64,000 nt of DNA from Agapetus fuscipes (GCA_951799405.1 OX637339.1:4340001-4404000); one strand, 5' to 3'. Numbered from the stretch's first letter, positions 1 through 11,186 are shown. Program-made: numbers and translations. Notes: generated from the letters alone by a model not told the origin.

Positions 1-115
1 AGAGGTGACATTAGCAAAGTGAACTATCTTCTACAGCATGGGTGGTCAGCCGCGTACCAACCTATAAGTCAAAGAACATACACAACAAATAACATTTTTA
101 CAATCAATAAATAAT
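1..115 (-). repeat. TTAGA-tail repeat, 5' part, cut by window edge
   Basis: Minus-strand copy of the commonest repeat in the window. Read in its sense direction the family runs: a Y-rich lead, 'CTTGACTTATAGGTTGGTATG', 'GGCTGACCACCCAT', 'GGTTCACTTTGCCAATG', 'CACCCCTGTTTCAGGGAAGG', 'TTGCAGGGCTTATGTTCATT', 'GTCCACATGCGGCATGTG', 'TTTGCAACTTAGATTAGA'. Only the first third is inside the window here. Confidence 0.75.
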
Positions 116-179
116 ATGTATGGACATCATCCATAATATTTATACAATTTCAAAACCTCCTTTAAAAACCCAGTACTCA

Positions 180-340
180 GAGTATAAAATGATTGAGTAA
201 ATCTCACCTCAATTCCGTAAATAAAAAATGTATACAATATACAATAGCACTCCTAGAGAGTGATTTAGTTTTCATACTTTTTTTATTAACACATTCATGG
301 TGAGTTTACACAATGCCTTATACTTTAGACACTTCTATAT
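180..340. repeat. Short inverted-repeat element (MITE-like)
   Basis: Ends in opposed arms 'GAGTAAATCTCACCT' and 'GGTGAGTTTACACAAT'. A related copy lies at 33592-33725 with arms 'CATAAATCTCACCTC' and 'GAGGTGAGTTTACTC'. No coding capacity; family unknown. Confidence 0.5.
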
Positions 341-607
341 GAAGGAGCTTTGATAACAAAATAATACCAAGTATTGCTACTAATAGGTATGCAGTTTTCT
401 TCTAATCCGATAACACTAATATGTAATATGACATCATGCATCTATGTACACATATTATAATTAACTTTTACAAATAATTACACTTTCCTTATTCATTTTC
501 TTTTTTTCTTTGTAATTATTCTTCTTATTAAGTCTTGAGAATTAAGTTCTCCGATATATCTTAAGTTTGAGTAAAATCCGAAAAGTGTAATGAATCTAGA
601 AAATCAA

Positions 608-745
608 AATTTAAATCTATAATGCATCATCTACGTTGCAAAGATATATTACATTTAAGATTCACATTACATGCATTCATCCATTTGCAATGTGTACAAT
701 TTTTTACATAATGGGTGTTCAGACTCCTACCAACCTATTAGTAAA
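608..745 (-). repeat. TTAGA-tail repeat, internally deleted
   Basis: Begins with the tail-proximal 'GTTGCAAAGATATATTACAT' and jumps to the 'ATGGGTGTTCAGACTCCTAC' segment, so the middle is missing. The interval 341-607 is AT-rich with no feature I recognise. Confidence 0.6.
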
Positions 746-926
746 GGAAAACAAAAATTTCAGAAAGTGGCCTCAGCTTACACAAAAATAATTTAAACTG
801 TGAGGAGAGAAATGACGCAGCTTTTTCAGATGGCAAGTTTGAGAAGGACTGCAAGAGGCAGGCGCTAAAGGGAAGCTATGGTTTTATTTGGGAGTGTCGC
901 CATAAGAGAAAAAAAAAGTAACTCAC

Positions 927-1520
927 GCAAATACCAAATCTCCTTTCTTTGCATAAGATGGAATAGCACTGGCAATAGTTGAGAATCCATATGAGTAAAC
1001 ACAAGCTTCTTCCACTCCCATAAACTTGGCCAATTTCTCTTCCAGCTCCAAATGAACGTCGATGGTCCCGTAGAATCCTCGCGGGCCACAAGATCCCACA
1101 CCATACTTGCGTAGGGCTTCAATGGAGTCATCCCGCATCTTTTCTTCTCTGTCCAAACACAAGAAGCTCGTAGCGCCCATGTTGCATATGCCCTCTGAAA
1201 TCTTTCCCATAACGGGAGTGGCTGGCAGCACCACGGTCTCCTCAACCAAGGGCAGGGGCTTCCAAGCCAGCAAGTTTTGCTCATTCACAGGCTTCGGTTT
1301 CACAATCCTTGGACGATTGTAATTCCAGAAGAAAAACATCATTCCGATGATGATTTGAAGGCCGATAGCGGCTGTCCACCAGCCCGCCTGAAATTACAAA
1401 AAAAAATTAGAACATATTTTAAATTTGGAACAAATGTTTGAAAACATTTGAAATTTAGAACGCGATCCGGTTTTATAAAGATTTGCATACCATGTCGATT
1501 ACATCCATCACGATAAACAT
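927..1520 (-). CDS. SPTLC1: Serine palmitoyltransferase long-chain base subunit 1, N-terminal exons (partial)
   Basis: SPTLC1 is the non-catalytic partner of SPTLC2 in the ER enzyme that condenses L-serine with palmitoyl-CoA, the first step of sphingolipid synthesis. Exon 1 is 1491-1520 (10 codons, donor GTATGC) and exon 2 is 927-1387 (acceptor TTTCAG, donor GTGAGT); frames join in phase 0. The protein starts MFIVMDVIDM, followed by a hydrophobic segment at about residues 11-30 that fits the single N-terminal membrane anchor, then a proline-rich linker and the start of the aminotransferase-like fold. Diagnostic residues are KYGVGSCGPRGFYGTIDVHL and IYSYGF-like CVYSYGFSTIASAIPSY, which match the family. 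Exon 2 ends in phase 2 at ...GDLVF. The next exon is not found in 1-926, so the gene continues left of the window. Identity is firm; the exact start is likely but untested. Confidence 0.93.
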
Positions 1521-2104
1521 TTTTCAATTTTAATTGATTTCAATTACTTGTAACCACATCGACGCCTAATTTGATAATGCCAAACGTCAAAATGACACTT
1601 GACACTTGAAATTCATAAAAAAAAATTGACATTGGTGCTGCGACGGTGCAGTTTGTATTTTCGTATTTTCCTTCTTTTACGAAACCAAAATCTCTTTCTG
1701 GAAACTGAGTCTTAGACAAATAATGTAATGTTTTGTATTACAAACATTCAAATAAAAAGGATCACAAAACGCATTAAAAATAAATGAAAGTTTATTTTAC
1801 GCTAAGATTTTATGTTAAAAATTAAGGCAGCTTGGCAACACTGAGCTTAGCTTATTTTTGAACCACAGCCAAGAAAAAATGTTCATTTTGTACCTACCCA
1901 TTCTAATCACAGAAATAAATCAAGTTGGTACAATTGTTCAACGCGAACGCAACTTCCACGTATTTCCACTTGGCTCTTTTGACTTTTCAAGTTTCCATTT
2001 TCCGTGCAAGGTGAACGGCGGCGGTCATTTTTGGTTACGTTACTTGTCACAAACACGGTGTCAGTGAATTTAGGCGCTTGCGGTGAAAATACATTAATTT
2101 CAAA
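1521..2104. promoter_or_regulatory. Head-to-head intergenic region SPTLC1 / SSR1
   Basis: Only 584 bases separate the two divergent start codons, so the promoters of both ER-protein genes must lie here or overlap. No TATA box is obvious at a sensible distance from either ATG. The last 100 bases before the SSR1 ATG contain a locally GC-richer patch (GGCGGCGGTC near 2019). Transcription starts cannot be placed by eye. Confidence 0.6.
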
Positions 2105-5100
2105 ATGAAGAGTATATTTTTGCTGTCCCTTTTGGTTTTACCAGCACTCCTTCTCACATTCGACAATGGTGAGTGTTCATTTTTATGCCGAAATACGGTT
2201 AGAAATATTGTCAGAAGTTATCTAGGACGGTTCCCCAAAAATACGTGGCATGATATTTTATTTGTGAAATATAAGCATTTTTAAAATGAAAGTGATCGAT
2301 TTAATTCTATCACATTATTTGTATTTTCGTAAATTATTTCTACCGCAATTTTTGTGCCCTAAAAATATTTTTTTGTTGGAAAAATGTAAGAAGCAGCTGA
2401 CTTCAATAAGATCATGATATATGTATTTATTTGAAGTATTTTGTTAACCACAAAACCCACTTTGAATGGTTTGATTTTTTTTTTGTCTTTGTAATTTTAT
2501 GATTTCAACATTTTTTTAATAGTAGGTACATATGGCACAATAATGAACTTTTTCTGAATTTGGATTTTTTTGCGGCAGGGAAATGTCCCACTGGTGGGAC
2601 AAACAGTCCTTGGTTACCAAAAAGAAAATATTTGTTTGCCTCTTCCCTAGCAACCCCACCAGATGACATAACTTTTTTCTTTCATAATATAAATGCGTCA
2701 AGTCCATTGTTGCATGTAAAATCATTGTCAAATGTGCAGCCTCCTTTAATAACAGTTAAATATTTTTACAATTATCTTTTACCATTCAGACTCTTAAATA
2801 TTCAAGTTGAGAGTGACCATGATACAAGTGAGTATGAGGCTGACCACCCATATTGTAAAAAATGGTTCACTTTGCCAATGTCACCCCTGTGTCAGGGAAG
2901 GTTGGCAAAAGTTGTGGGGCTTATGTTCATTTGAGGTTTGGATTTTATTTGTAAGAACACATTCAGCATTTGTAAGCGCGAACTACACATCGCACGCTTA
3001 ATAATAAAGAGCAATAACTCAAAATATAATAATGTTGGGAAATCACGTTTGAAGTTCAGACAACCAGTACAACTTGTATGGGATGGAAAAGGCGACCAAT
3101 GTTTTATCTCGGTCATATTCGTCCAAATTGAACGGCTGTCGCATTCTACCTAAACTTCTCGCATTGTTGCGTTTTATTACAAAATCTCGATTTTCTCAAT
3201 TTTTGAGTTATTTCTCTTTGTTATTAAACGTGCGACATGTTGGTTTGTGGGAATACATCTGAGAGCTTTAAATGAATATATAATTGCAACTTAGATTATA
3301 GATTATATGTGCAGCCTCAGTCTATGGCCTACTGACAAGTCACTTGTTTAAAAATTTGATTCGTATGATGTTACTTAAATAGTCAATAATCTTATGTTGG
3401 GAACAAATGTAACTTTCTAAAGGTCTCTTGAATTTCATAATAATCTTGAAATGTTTGATGTGTTGATTTCAGGTAACAGATTATTTGCATACGCCGAGGA
3501 AGACGAATTAGAAGATGAAGCAGTTGATGTGGAAGGAGAAGAGGTCACCACAAATGCCGAGGACTTGACAGGAGATGAAGATGGACCCAATAAATCATCT
3601 CCCGATGCCGACGTTACCATCCTGTTCACCAACCCGACCACCAACTATCTGGACACACAATTGGGTAAGAATATATACATTTTCAGAGTTCCGTCAATCC
3701 GATAGAGATAATTATGATTGACGCCGTTGGTGTAAGAAGGAGGTCCAACAAATTCAATCATTCAAGCACCACCTCTGCGGCGGCACCCTTCCGGGGTGAC
3801 GGAGACCCCCAAGACTTTCAAGAATTGGGGAGCCTCCCGCACAGGATTCCTAAAAAAAAAGCAAAGCGCCTGCAGTGTGCTGGTCACATAATTATAATGG
3901 ACGACACAAACCCCATTAAGTGCCTGACACTCATCACCACAGCTGACCAGGAAGGCTGAAAATGCGATGGATGGACCGTGTCAATGCAGATGCAGCCAAG
4001 GCAGACATATATATATGTAGCTGATGACCGGTCTGTAGTTCAGTGGTAACACTTCGGACTCTGAATGGAAGGTTGTGAGTTCGAATCCCGGCAAAGCACA
4101 AAAAAATTACCATTTATATTTTCAAATTTGCTCTTCGCTGGGTTGAAAAATTCATAAACCATTACCAATGACCGGTCACCAAAGGTCTATCCAACCTAAC
4201 AGCAACTTGGTCTTGCTTGAGAATTGGCGCTTTGTAGCGACGACGACCAAGCTCGTAAAAAGGTTGATAGCTCAATTGGTAGAATGCTTGCATTCCATGC
4301 CGACAGCATGGGTTTGATCTCAAGGTTTACTCAGCCTTCACAAGTAATGAGAATCAGTCCCCCCAGGAGCTGGGAAACCCCCACTTCAACTAAAAGTGGT
4401 TGGTGTGAGGCCGGCCCCCTTACCCGTAAAAAATAAATAGGTCCCAAATCGCCACATGTGCCTCCTTCGGGGATAACGCAGGTAAGAAGTTACACTATAT
4501 GTGTAGCTTAGTTACGTAGTTGCATTTTGCGTTTAGCTGGAGAGCAATTGCAATAAACAGGCGAGAGTTGAAGAGAATCCTGGATTCAGCCAAGGCTCAC
4601 CTAGGGCTGTTGAGTTCATAATGACAATGATGTCCATTTGTATCATGAAGGAGTTCATCTCTTGGTTTTTTTTATCAATGACAGCTACGTTCTTATAACT
4701 GAAATAAATTCAATAAATATTAATGTCCAACTGCTTACTTTCCATTGCTCTCTGTTTGAAAATTATTAACAATAATACCCAACAAAAATTAATAGATGAC
4801 AAACCGTTGTAGGAGAACGTACATTGTTCTCAAAGTTTCATTGTTCTTTTAGTCTCTTTTAAGTCTTTAGGAGGCACCCGTTTTTGAATGATGATTTAAG
4901 ATGACTTGTGACGAGAATAATGTAAGCTCTACTACAACCGTTCGTCAAATATCTGAAAAGTATTATTCTAATCTAATCTAATCTAATCTAAGCTGCAAAG
5001 ATATATATCATTTAAGATTTATATTAAATGCATTCCCACAAGCAGACATGTATAATTTCGCGCTAACACATGCCGCATGTGGACCTACAATATAAAAACC

Positions 5101-8100
5101 CAATCTCAAATGAACATAAGCCTTGCAACTCTTGCCGTCCTTCCCTGAAACAGGGGTGACATTGGCAAAGTGAACCAATTTTTTACAGTATGGGTGGTCA
5201 GCCACATAACAACCTATAAGTCAAGGAACATACATGACAAATTACATTTTTAAAATCAATAAATTATAATATACTAGCAGACCAAACCGCGCTCTCGCAC
5301 GGTTGGCTGCTAGGCCCTCCGGGCTGGTTAGTCTAGCTTCGCCATAATTTTTTGCCCTTATGTTCTTTATTTAATTGAATGCTTCGTTTTTTTTTCATAT
5401 TTTTCTATTAGTTATTTTCAAAATTAGTTTTTTTATTTTTTTTATTTCCCGTTTCTATTGTTGTAATTTTTTGGTAAGGATGAATTTCATGTTATTTTAT
5501 TTTAAAATTTTTTGTTTCATGATTTTTTGTATTTTCTGTTTTTTTATGTCTCTAAGTTTTCATTAATTTTTGTTTTTTTTGTTTAATTTTAAAATTCATG
5601 TTTTTTTAAAGTTTTGGTTTCATGTTTTTCGGTAATTCAAGTTTTGGTTTCATGTTTTTAGGTATTTTTTTTTTATTTTTTTTTTTTTAATATTTGATTA
5701 CGTATTTCTTTATTTTTGTTGATGTAAGTTTTTTTTAATGTTAGATTTCATGTTATTTTATTTCATATTTTTTTATTAATTTTGGATTTTGCGGTTTTTT
5801 TTTTCAATTTTAAAATTCATTTTTTTGTTCGTTTTTTTTCAAGTTTTTTTTATTTTTGATTTCATGTTTTTCGATTATTAATTTGTTTTTTTTGTATTAT
5901 TTGATTTCGTGTTTCTTTTTTTTTTTTTGTTAGTTTTTTTTAATGTTAGATTTCATGTTATTTTAATTATTTTTTTTTTTGAATTTTTGATTTAATGTTT
6001 TTCGATTACTTATTTTGTTTTTTTTTAACATTTGATTTCGTGTTTCTTTTTTTTTTGTTACTTTTTTTTAATGTTAGATTTCATGTTATTTTAATTATTT
6101 TTTTTTATTAATTTTTGATTTTGCGTTTTTTTATTTTAATTTTACAATTCTTTTTTTTTTCGTTTTTTTTTCAATGTTTTTTTTTTTAATTTTTGATTTC
6201 ATGTTTTTCGATTACTTATTTTGTTTTTTTTTAACATTTGATTTCGTGTTTCTTTTTTTTTTTGTTTAAAGTTTTTTTTAATGTTAGATTTCATGTTATT
6301 TTATTTTATTTTTGTATTAAATTTTGATTTTGCGTTTTTTTCTGTGTTAAAAGTTTTTTTCTGTAACCCGAAATACTTTTTGATTTTTTTTTTTTTTTTA
6401 AGTTGTGTACATTTTTTATTTTTGACCATTTTTGATTTTTTATTAAAAGGATTCTTTTACATTTTTTTTTTTGGCATATAAATCCACTCTTTAAATTTTC
6501 CACGATTACATTGGCGGTAATGTTATGTGATTGGCAGTTGGAGTATATAACATGTCAGTATATAGGTACATATTACATAAGAGATTTTGTGATTGGTCGA
6601 TAGAAAATAACTTTTTAATTTTCCACCATTTTGTCGCGAAACCAACATTTCATTGGCTGTACAGTACATAAAGCATGTTGGTATAAAACAATAATGGATT
6701 TCATTGGTCAAAAGTATCCGCCTATTTACCTCACACAATGTATATAAAACAATAGCTCCAAGAAAGAAAATGACTTTGTGAAGAATTAGGTATTTTAATG
6801 TTTTGTTAGAAAAATATTGCCATTGAAAAAAAAAATCTTTCGAAAGTTGTTGACATAATCGAAACAAACTCAAAAATGTAAAAGTTAACCTCCAAAATTC
6901 AAAATGGACGCCAGCAGACCTCTTATTATTAGAGAAACCAAAAAAAATGTATGGCAGCTACTCTTAATCCTTCATGTATTTTGTTGTATTTTAAAAAAAA
7001 TGTAAGTCTGTTAATGTTCAGGTGGCATGCTTAATTTTAATGTTCCAACTTTATGCATGCGCCAGTTGAGGCACCTGAAAGTTATTATTTTAGATTTTTT
7101 TCTATGTAGGTATTTACAAATTTTGTTTGAAGAATTTACTTTTTGCGAAAAAGTTTGTTCCAAAAGTTGTTAAAATTACTAAGAGACATGACTGTTTCGA
7201 ATATGAAGTCTTTAAATTCAAAATGGCCGCCAGCGGCATGATTTCCATTTTCAGTCTGTATGGCACGTATACGAAATATGCACGTGACGTCATCCGGACC
7301 CTGACAGTTGTTTAGCCACTAACGTTTTATGGGGGTATGCAAAATTTCAGCATCGTGCTGCGAACGGTCTGGGCGCCTATAATGGTACAAATATACAAAC
7401 AAACGGACAAACGGACAAACAAACAAACACCAAAAATTCTGGATATGAGGTTTAGTCCAGTCCGTCAATAGAAACACTTGTTGGAAAAACATTTTTGCAA
7501 ATTCGAAAAAAACAGACGCAAATACCCTCTCCTTTTTTATATATAAGATACATGGACATAAAAAACTAAATCATAAAAACCAATTTTACTTTAACAAACC
7601 CTAGCCGCCAACATCACAGATCAACCGCCATTTCTTTCTATCCTTACATACTTCTTTATTTATTTTTTATTAATTTATTAATTATTCATTTTAATTTTTA
7701 AATATGTCAAAAAACCATCCAATTCTCAATTTGTTTCTTGGTTTCCAGAGCTCCCAGCCGGCCGTGTGGTGGAGTTCCTCGTCGGATTCACCAACAAGGG
7801 CAAGGAGGAGTTCATCCTGGAGACCCTGGAGGCCTCCTTCAGGTACCCGGTGGACTTCACCTACTACATCCAGAACTTCTCGGCCATCGCCTACCAGAAG
7901 GAAGTGAAGCCCAACCACCAGGCCACCTTGGCCTACTCCTTCATGCCGTCGGAAGCCTTCGCTGGCCGGCCCTTTGGACTCAGCATCAATCTGAACTACA
8001 GAGATGCCAACGGAAACAGCTTCATGGTAAGGGACATTTGTTTTTTTTCATTTATTGTTTATTTTATTTAGTAAGATATCATTTTTGTCCCTTGATTTTT

Positions 8101-8179
8101 GATGGCTCTAAAATATTCTTAAGTTTATTCATTGATTTTGATTTGAAGGTATTGTGGTTTTCCATGCTTGTCAAATGTA

Positions 8180-8213
<34 letters not shown>

Positions 8214-11186
8214 TTTTTTTTTTTTTTTTTATTGTAGCAAAATAATGCTAATTTAAACAATTTGATATCAAGTCAAAACAAAAACAGTTATGTCAGAGGC
8301 GCTGTGCAAGTAGGAACCTTACAGCTTTCTCCTTAAATTTGATTACGTCACTAGTTTGCTTGATTTCCGCTGGTACTTTATTATATTCATCAAATCCCCT
8401 GTGCAGAACTCCTCTGTCATATTTCACTGTTCTTACTTTTAACTTTCTTAAATCATTTTTCCCTCTAGTATCATAGCTATGTACATCCTTATTTCTAATT
8501 ATGAATTTATCCAAATAAACAGGCAATAACTTATTTTCTAATCTATATATAAACATAAATGCATTCAACTTAAGATACTCCTCCACATTCAACCACTCTA
8601 ATGCCCGTTTTCACCAAGAATATTTAAAGATAAAGTGCTGTTTAAAAATATTTAGGTACCAGTTTTGTTTTCACCAGCATTTAAGAACCTCTTTAGTCGC
8701 TAAGAACTTCTTATATTTGCGAGCCCGATATTCCGCTCCCTAAACTGTCTCTTACGCTAAAGGACACTTTAGCGGCCTGTCAGTGAGGTTATGTCATGTT
8801 TAAACTGCAAATAAGTGGATATGGACGCCGATATCCTTGTTTTTTTAGAAACTCTTGAGGATATAGAAGTTGCTAGGACTTATCTACGTCCAAAAAGTTT
8901 TGAGAAAGGTAAAAAAATGTCGATAAGAATGACAGCGATTTTTGGTGCGGATATCGGCTGTCAAAAATACAATCATGTAGCTCCTTGCTGGATAAAATTG
9001 TAGTAATTTTTATATTTTCGGACAACAGAGCTGTACACATATAGTTTTGGTAAAGATGTTGTGGAATAACTATTATCGTCCATGAATTTATTACGTATTT
9101 AAAAAAATCGATCTTTTACATTGATCGATTGTTTATACATATAGGTACCTACCATAAATTTGTCATATCACAGGCCTTATGATATCCTTCAGATGGATTG
9201 TTACTTATTGTTTTGTACAGAAACAATTCAGTGACACACGGGAATAACTGATTAGAGGCATTACAATTTTATGCCACTGTAAGCCATCAGCTGATATCTG
9301 TGACAGACGTGAGAGGCGTAAATGTAGCCCCATGTAGCAGGATTGAACAAGTTTCTCGCGGTCAGCCTCTGAAAAGTTGAACCATGTTTTTTCTTTAATT
9401 TGATAATTGATTGGTGACCGCCGTATATTTGAAAATGCCGATTTTACATGTCGAATATGAATTGTCAACAAAAACAAAACCGCATCTGAATGCATCTGCA
9501 GACTACAAGCCGGCAACACTACGATTTTTTTTTAGTGTGTGCATATCAAAATATACTATGTACACACCATTGTAAAGATAAAAATTCAATTAACAAATAA
9601 TATTTGCAGCGTAAATGGTAGATATTATTATAAACATCAAATATTCATGTGTTGTTTTTATTTGAAATGTGTATATTATTTTATAAACCATAAAATACAT
9701 TTCGAATTTACAAAAATCGAGTTTCACAACACTAGTGGTTTGCTAAACAGGCTCCTAGCTAGGTGGCCGATTTTTAGGTGATAGTTTCACTCGTGAAACT
9801 CAACGGTGCTAGGTACCCGTTTAAAGAGTCTCTTATATTTAAATACTTTTAGCTAGGTGACGGTTTAGAAGGAGTCGGTGAAAACGGGCATAAGCTAACC
9901 AACATATCTGAAATTTTAGTATCATACTTCTGATTTAGAATCATTCTCATCGCTTTATTTTGTAATTTTTGGAACGAATTTAGATATTCTTTATTTGCCA
10001 TGTATATAATTGTTGAGCAATATGAGAAATGAGGCTTAATCATAGTATTATAAACATTTATTTTATATTCAGTATTTAAAAATTTCTTTATCCTACTTAA
10101 TAATCCTATTTTTTTGCTAACTTTTTTAATTATATGATCAAAATGGTACTTAAAATTTAACTTATCATCTATTATAACACCTAATTGTGTTCCTTAACTT
10201 CTATACTGTAAAAGATTATTCTCTTCTGCCAATGCCAAAGTTGTTTTTAGTCAAGATATAGCGGGCATAGGAACTAAACAATACACATTGTCTCTTGGGT
10301 ATATTATGTTGTAAGTAGAGATAGCGGTTTTTGGAAACATGGCTCATAGTATTCTACAGGCTAATCCAAGTTTTGAAAAATCTACAGATCTAATCTAAGG
10401 TTTTAAATTTCAGGATGCTGTCTACAACCAGACCATCTCGGTGACTGAGGTGAGCGAGGGCCTGGACGGAGAGACCTTCTTCCTGTACCTGTTCCTGGGC
10501 GCCGGAGTGGTACTGGCGCTGGTGGGCGGGCAGCAGCTGCTTGCCTCCTTCTCCCGCAAGCGCTCCTCCAGGGGGGGCGCCAGGCAGATCGAGACCGGCA
10601 CCACCAACTCCAACGTGGACTACGACTGGTTGCCTGCCGAACTCCAGGCTAAGCTTAGTGAGTATCGTATTCATTTCACTTTAATATTTATTTATACCTG
10701 CTGGACATAGAATTCACTACTTCCCCTCCACAATGTTGCTGTTTTATGGTTTATAACTAGACGAGGAGACCAGGGTCTGCAGACTCAAGGAGCGTTGATA
10801 AATCCTGCTGCATTTATTTAAAGATTACAAGCAGGTGACCACCCATACTGTAAAAGAAGAAGCCATCTCATCTCGAACCACTTCGGCCTTCCGGCGACTA
10901 GGCGTACTATTCTATATAAATCTCAAATCCGTCCAATTATAGAGTATAACAGCCATCTCTGGTATTATAGTACAGTTGACTCATTCTGAAATGATCATTA
11001 CAAAGCATCTTGTATTTAGTAAAATCATGACTTCTTTCTTTGAATTTCCTCAAAAGAAGCTTAAACGATGTTATTTTCTCTAACCTCTTGTCTTTACTTT
11101 TATTTACAGAAAAATCATCTCCCAAAACTCCCAAGACTTCTCCGAAACAAAGGAAAACCAAGAGGAGCGCCGGCTCAGATGACTGA
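2105..11186 (+). CDS. SSR1: Translocon-associated protein subunit alpha (TRAP-alpha / SSR1)
   Basis: Subunit of the TRAP complex that sits beside Sec61 in the ER membrane and assists translocation of some signal peptides. Five exons: 2105-2168, 3473-3664, 7749-8026, 10414-10657, 11110-11186, all with GT-AG ends and consistent phase, giving 284 aa (human protein 286). Residues 1-19 ([17 protein letters not shown]) are a signal peptide. Residues 23-75 are very acidic, as in the family. The lumenal domain follows, with NFS at 128 and NQT at 183 as N-glycosylation sequons. A transmembrane helix occupies about 200-221 ([18 protein letters not shown]). The tail is basic, ending [14 protein letters not shown]. 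The gene is spread over 9 kb because introns 2 and 3 are packed with transposons. It converges on EMC8. Confidence 0.96.
2560..2750. repeat. Interspersed repeat shared with 47815-47950
   Basis: Shares 'CAGTCCTTGGTTACCAA' and 'TCTTCCCTAGCAACCC' with the distant locus, where they read CAGTCCTTAGCAACCAA and TTTTCCCTAGCAACCC. Family unknown. The rest of SSR1 intron 1 before this (2169-2559) is AT-rich with nothing recognised. Confidence 0.4.
2826..3295 (+). repeat. TTAGA-tail repeat split by a nested MITE
   Basis: The copy runs from 'GGCTGACCACCCATATTG' to 2990 and resumes at 3239 with 'TTGGTTTGTGGGAATACAT' through 'TTGCAACTTAGATTATAG'. The intervening 244 bp is a separate element. Confidence 0.75.
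2991..3234. mobile_element. Nested MITE with about 35 bp terminal inverted repeats
   Basis: Left end CGCACGCTTAATAATAAAG and right end CTTTGTTATTAAACGTGCG are inverted copies, and similarity continues inward to ...AATAACTCAAAA. It is flanked by ACAT on both sides (2987-2990 and 3235-3238), a likely 4 bp TSD. Removing it restores the host TTAGA-tail repeat. Confidence 0.75.
3750..3862 (+). mobile_element. 3' end of an R1/jockey-like LINE (tail type 2)
   Basis: CACCTCTGCGGCGGCACC ... GACGGAGACCCCCAAGAC ... GGGAGCCTCCCGCACAGG followed by poly-A. The same tail follows a reverse-transcriptase C-terminus at 50290-50660. Confidence 0.6.
3868..4625 (+). pseudogene. LINE reverse-transcriptase C-terminal fragment interrupted by a SINE
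   Basis: Translates in pieces to [20 protein letters not shown], then [12 protein letters not shown] residues, and resumes after 4525 with [19 protein letters not shown]. This order resembles the C-terminus of non-LTR retrotransposon polymerases (AGH..RMDD..PIK). It is frame-shifted and dead. Confidence 0.6.
4022..4528 (+). mobile_element. Composite SINE: SINE-A fused to SINE-B
   Basis: The first unit (about 4022-4258) has a tRNA-like head: A box 'TAGTTCAGTGGTAACACT' and B box 'GAGTTCGAATCCC', then 'GACCAAGCTCGTAAAAAGG'. The second unit (about 4258-4528) has 'GATAGCTCAATTGGTAGA', 'GGGTTTGATCTC', 'TTTACTCAGCCTTCACAAG' and the end 'TTACACTATATGTGTAGC'. The same junction recurs at 40828-41342 and 52490-52940, so it is a mobile composite, not a chance neighbour pair. 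Confidence 0.8.
4640..4960. other. Intronic DNA, nothing recognised
   Basis: AT-rich unique-looking sequence in SSR1 intron 2 with no ORF, repeat unit or structured motif that I can support. Confidence 0.5.
4963..5275 (-). repeat. TTAGA-tail repeat, near full length
   Basis: Starts on the plus strand with (TCTAA)4, which is the tail, and runs through 'GCTGCAAAGATATATATCAT' to 'GGTTGTTATGTGGCTGACC' (reverse complement) and an AT-rich lead with 'AAATCAATAAATTATAATA'. Confidence 0.85.
5276..7555. repeat. Old transposon remnant with a 1.1 kb strand-asymmetric T-rich block
   Basis: It opens with a GC-rich 'GCAGACCAAACCGCGCTCTC' patch. From about 5340 to 6480 the plus strand is mostly T, built from imperfect units containing 'TTAGATTTCATGTTATTTTA' (near 5742, 5946, 6075, 6284) and 'TGATTTCATGTTTTTCGATT'. 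It then passes into unique-looking sequence and a 3' segment with 'GAACGGTCTGGGCGCCTATA' and repeated 'ACAAACGG' near 7400. The two ends resemble those of old insect LINE remnants, but I cannot assign a family. Confidence 0.45.
7556..7680 (-). pseudogene. LINE 3' ORF fragment (same family as 15828-16094)
   Basis: Carries 'AACCCTAGCCGCCAACATC' and 'CAACCGCCATTTCTTTCTA', the antisense of the [13 protein letters not shown]-terminus seen at 15828-16094. Confidence 0.65.
8040..8287. repeat. AT-rich intron start with (TTA)n microsatellite
   Basis: About eleven TTA units at 8182-8212 followed by a T run of about 22. Nothing else is recognised in this part of SSR1 intron 3. Confidence 0.8.
8288..10250 (-). 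pseudogene. LINE reverse-transcriptase C-terminus split by a Harbinger-like element
   Basis: Minus-strand coding sequence at about 9894-10215 ([46 protein letters not shown]) continues in frame at 8288-8601 ([44 protein letters not shown] then stop). Together they form the thumb and C-terminal region typical of jockey/CR1-type polymerases. The coding continuity across the insertion gives the insertion site exactly. The upstream part of the LINE is missing. Confidence 0.8.
8602..9890. mobile_element. PIF/Harbinger-like nonautonomous DNA transposon, 1289 bp
   Basis: Terminal inverted repeats TGCCCGTTTTCACC and GGTGAAAACGGGCA are perfect over 14 bp. They are flanked by TAA on both sides (8599-8601 and 9891-9893), a 3 bp TSD of the TWA type used by PIF/Harbinger. 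It is inserted in a LINE ORF. A 62-codon plus-strand ORF at 8815-9003 ([20 protein letters not shown]) is the only coding hint and might be a remnant of a transposase N-terminus; I cannot confirm that. Confidence 0.8.
10800..10860 (+). repeat. TTAGA-tail repeat fragment
   Basis: Only 'GGTGACCACCCATACTGTAA' and a few flanking bases match. The remainder of SSR1 intron 4 shows no other feature. Confidence 0.35.

Noticed and set aside
865..1284. Other minus ORF over SPTLC1
   Set aside because: Shadow of SPTLC1 exon 2 in another frame; no family match, and the SPTLC1 frame is conserved.
7738..8256. Plus-strand ORF of 172 codons over SSR1 exon 3
   Set aside because: Out-of-frame reading of the GC-rich exon continuing into the intron and a poly-T run.
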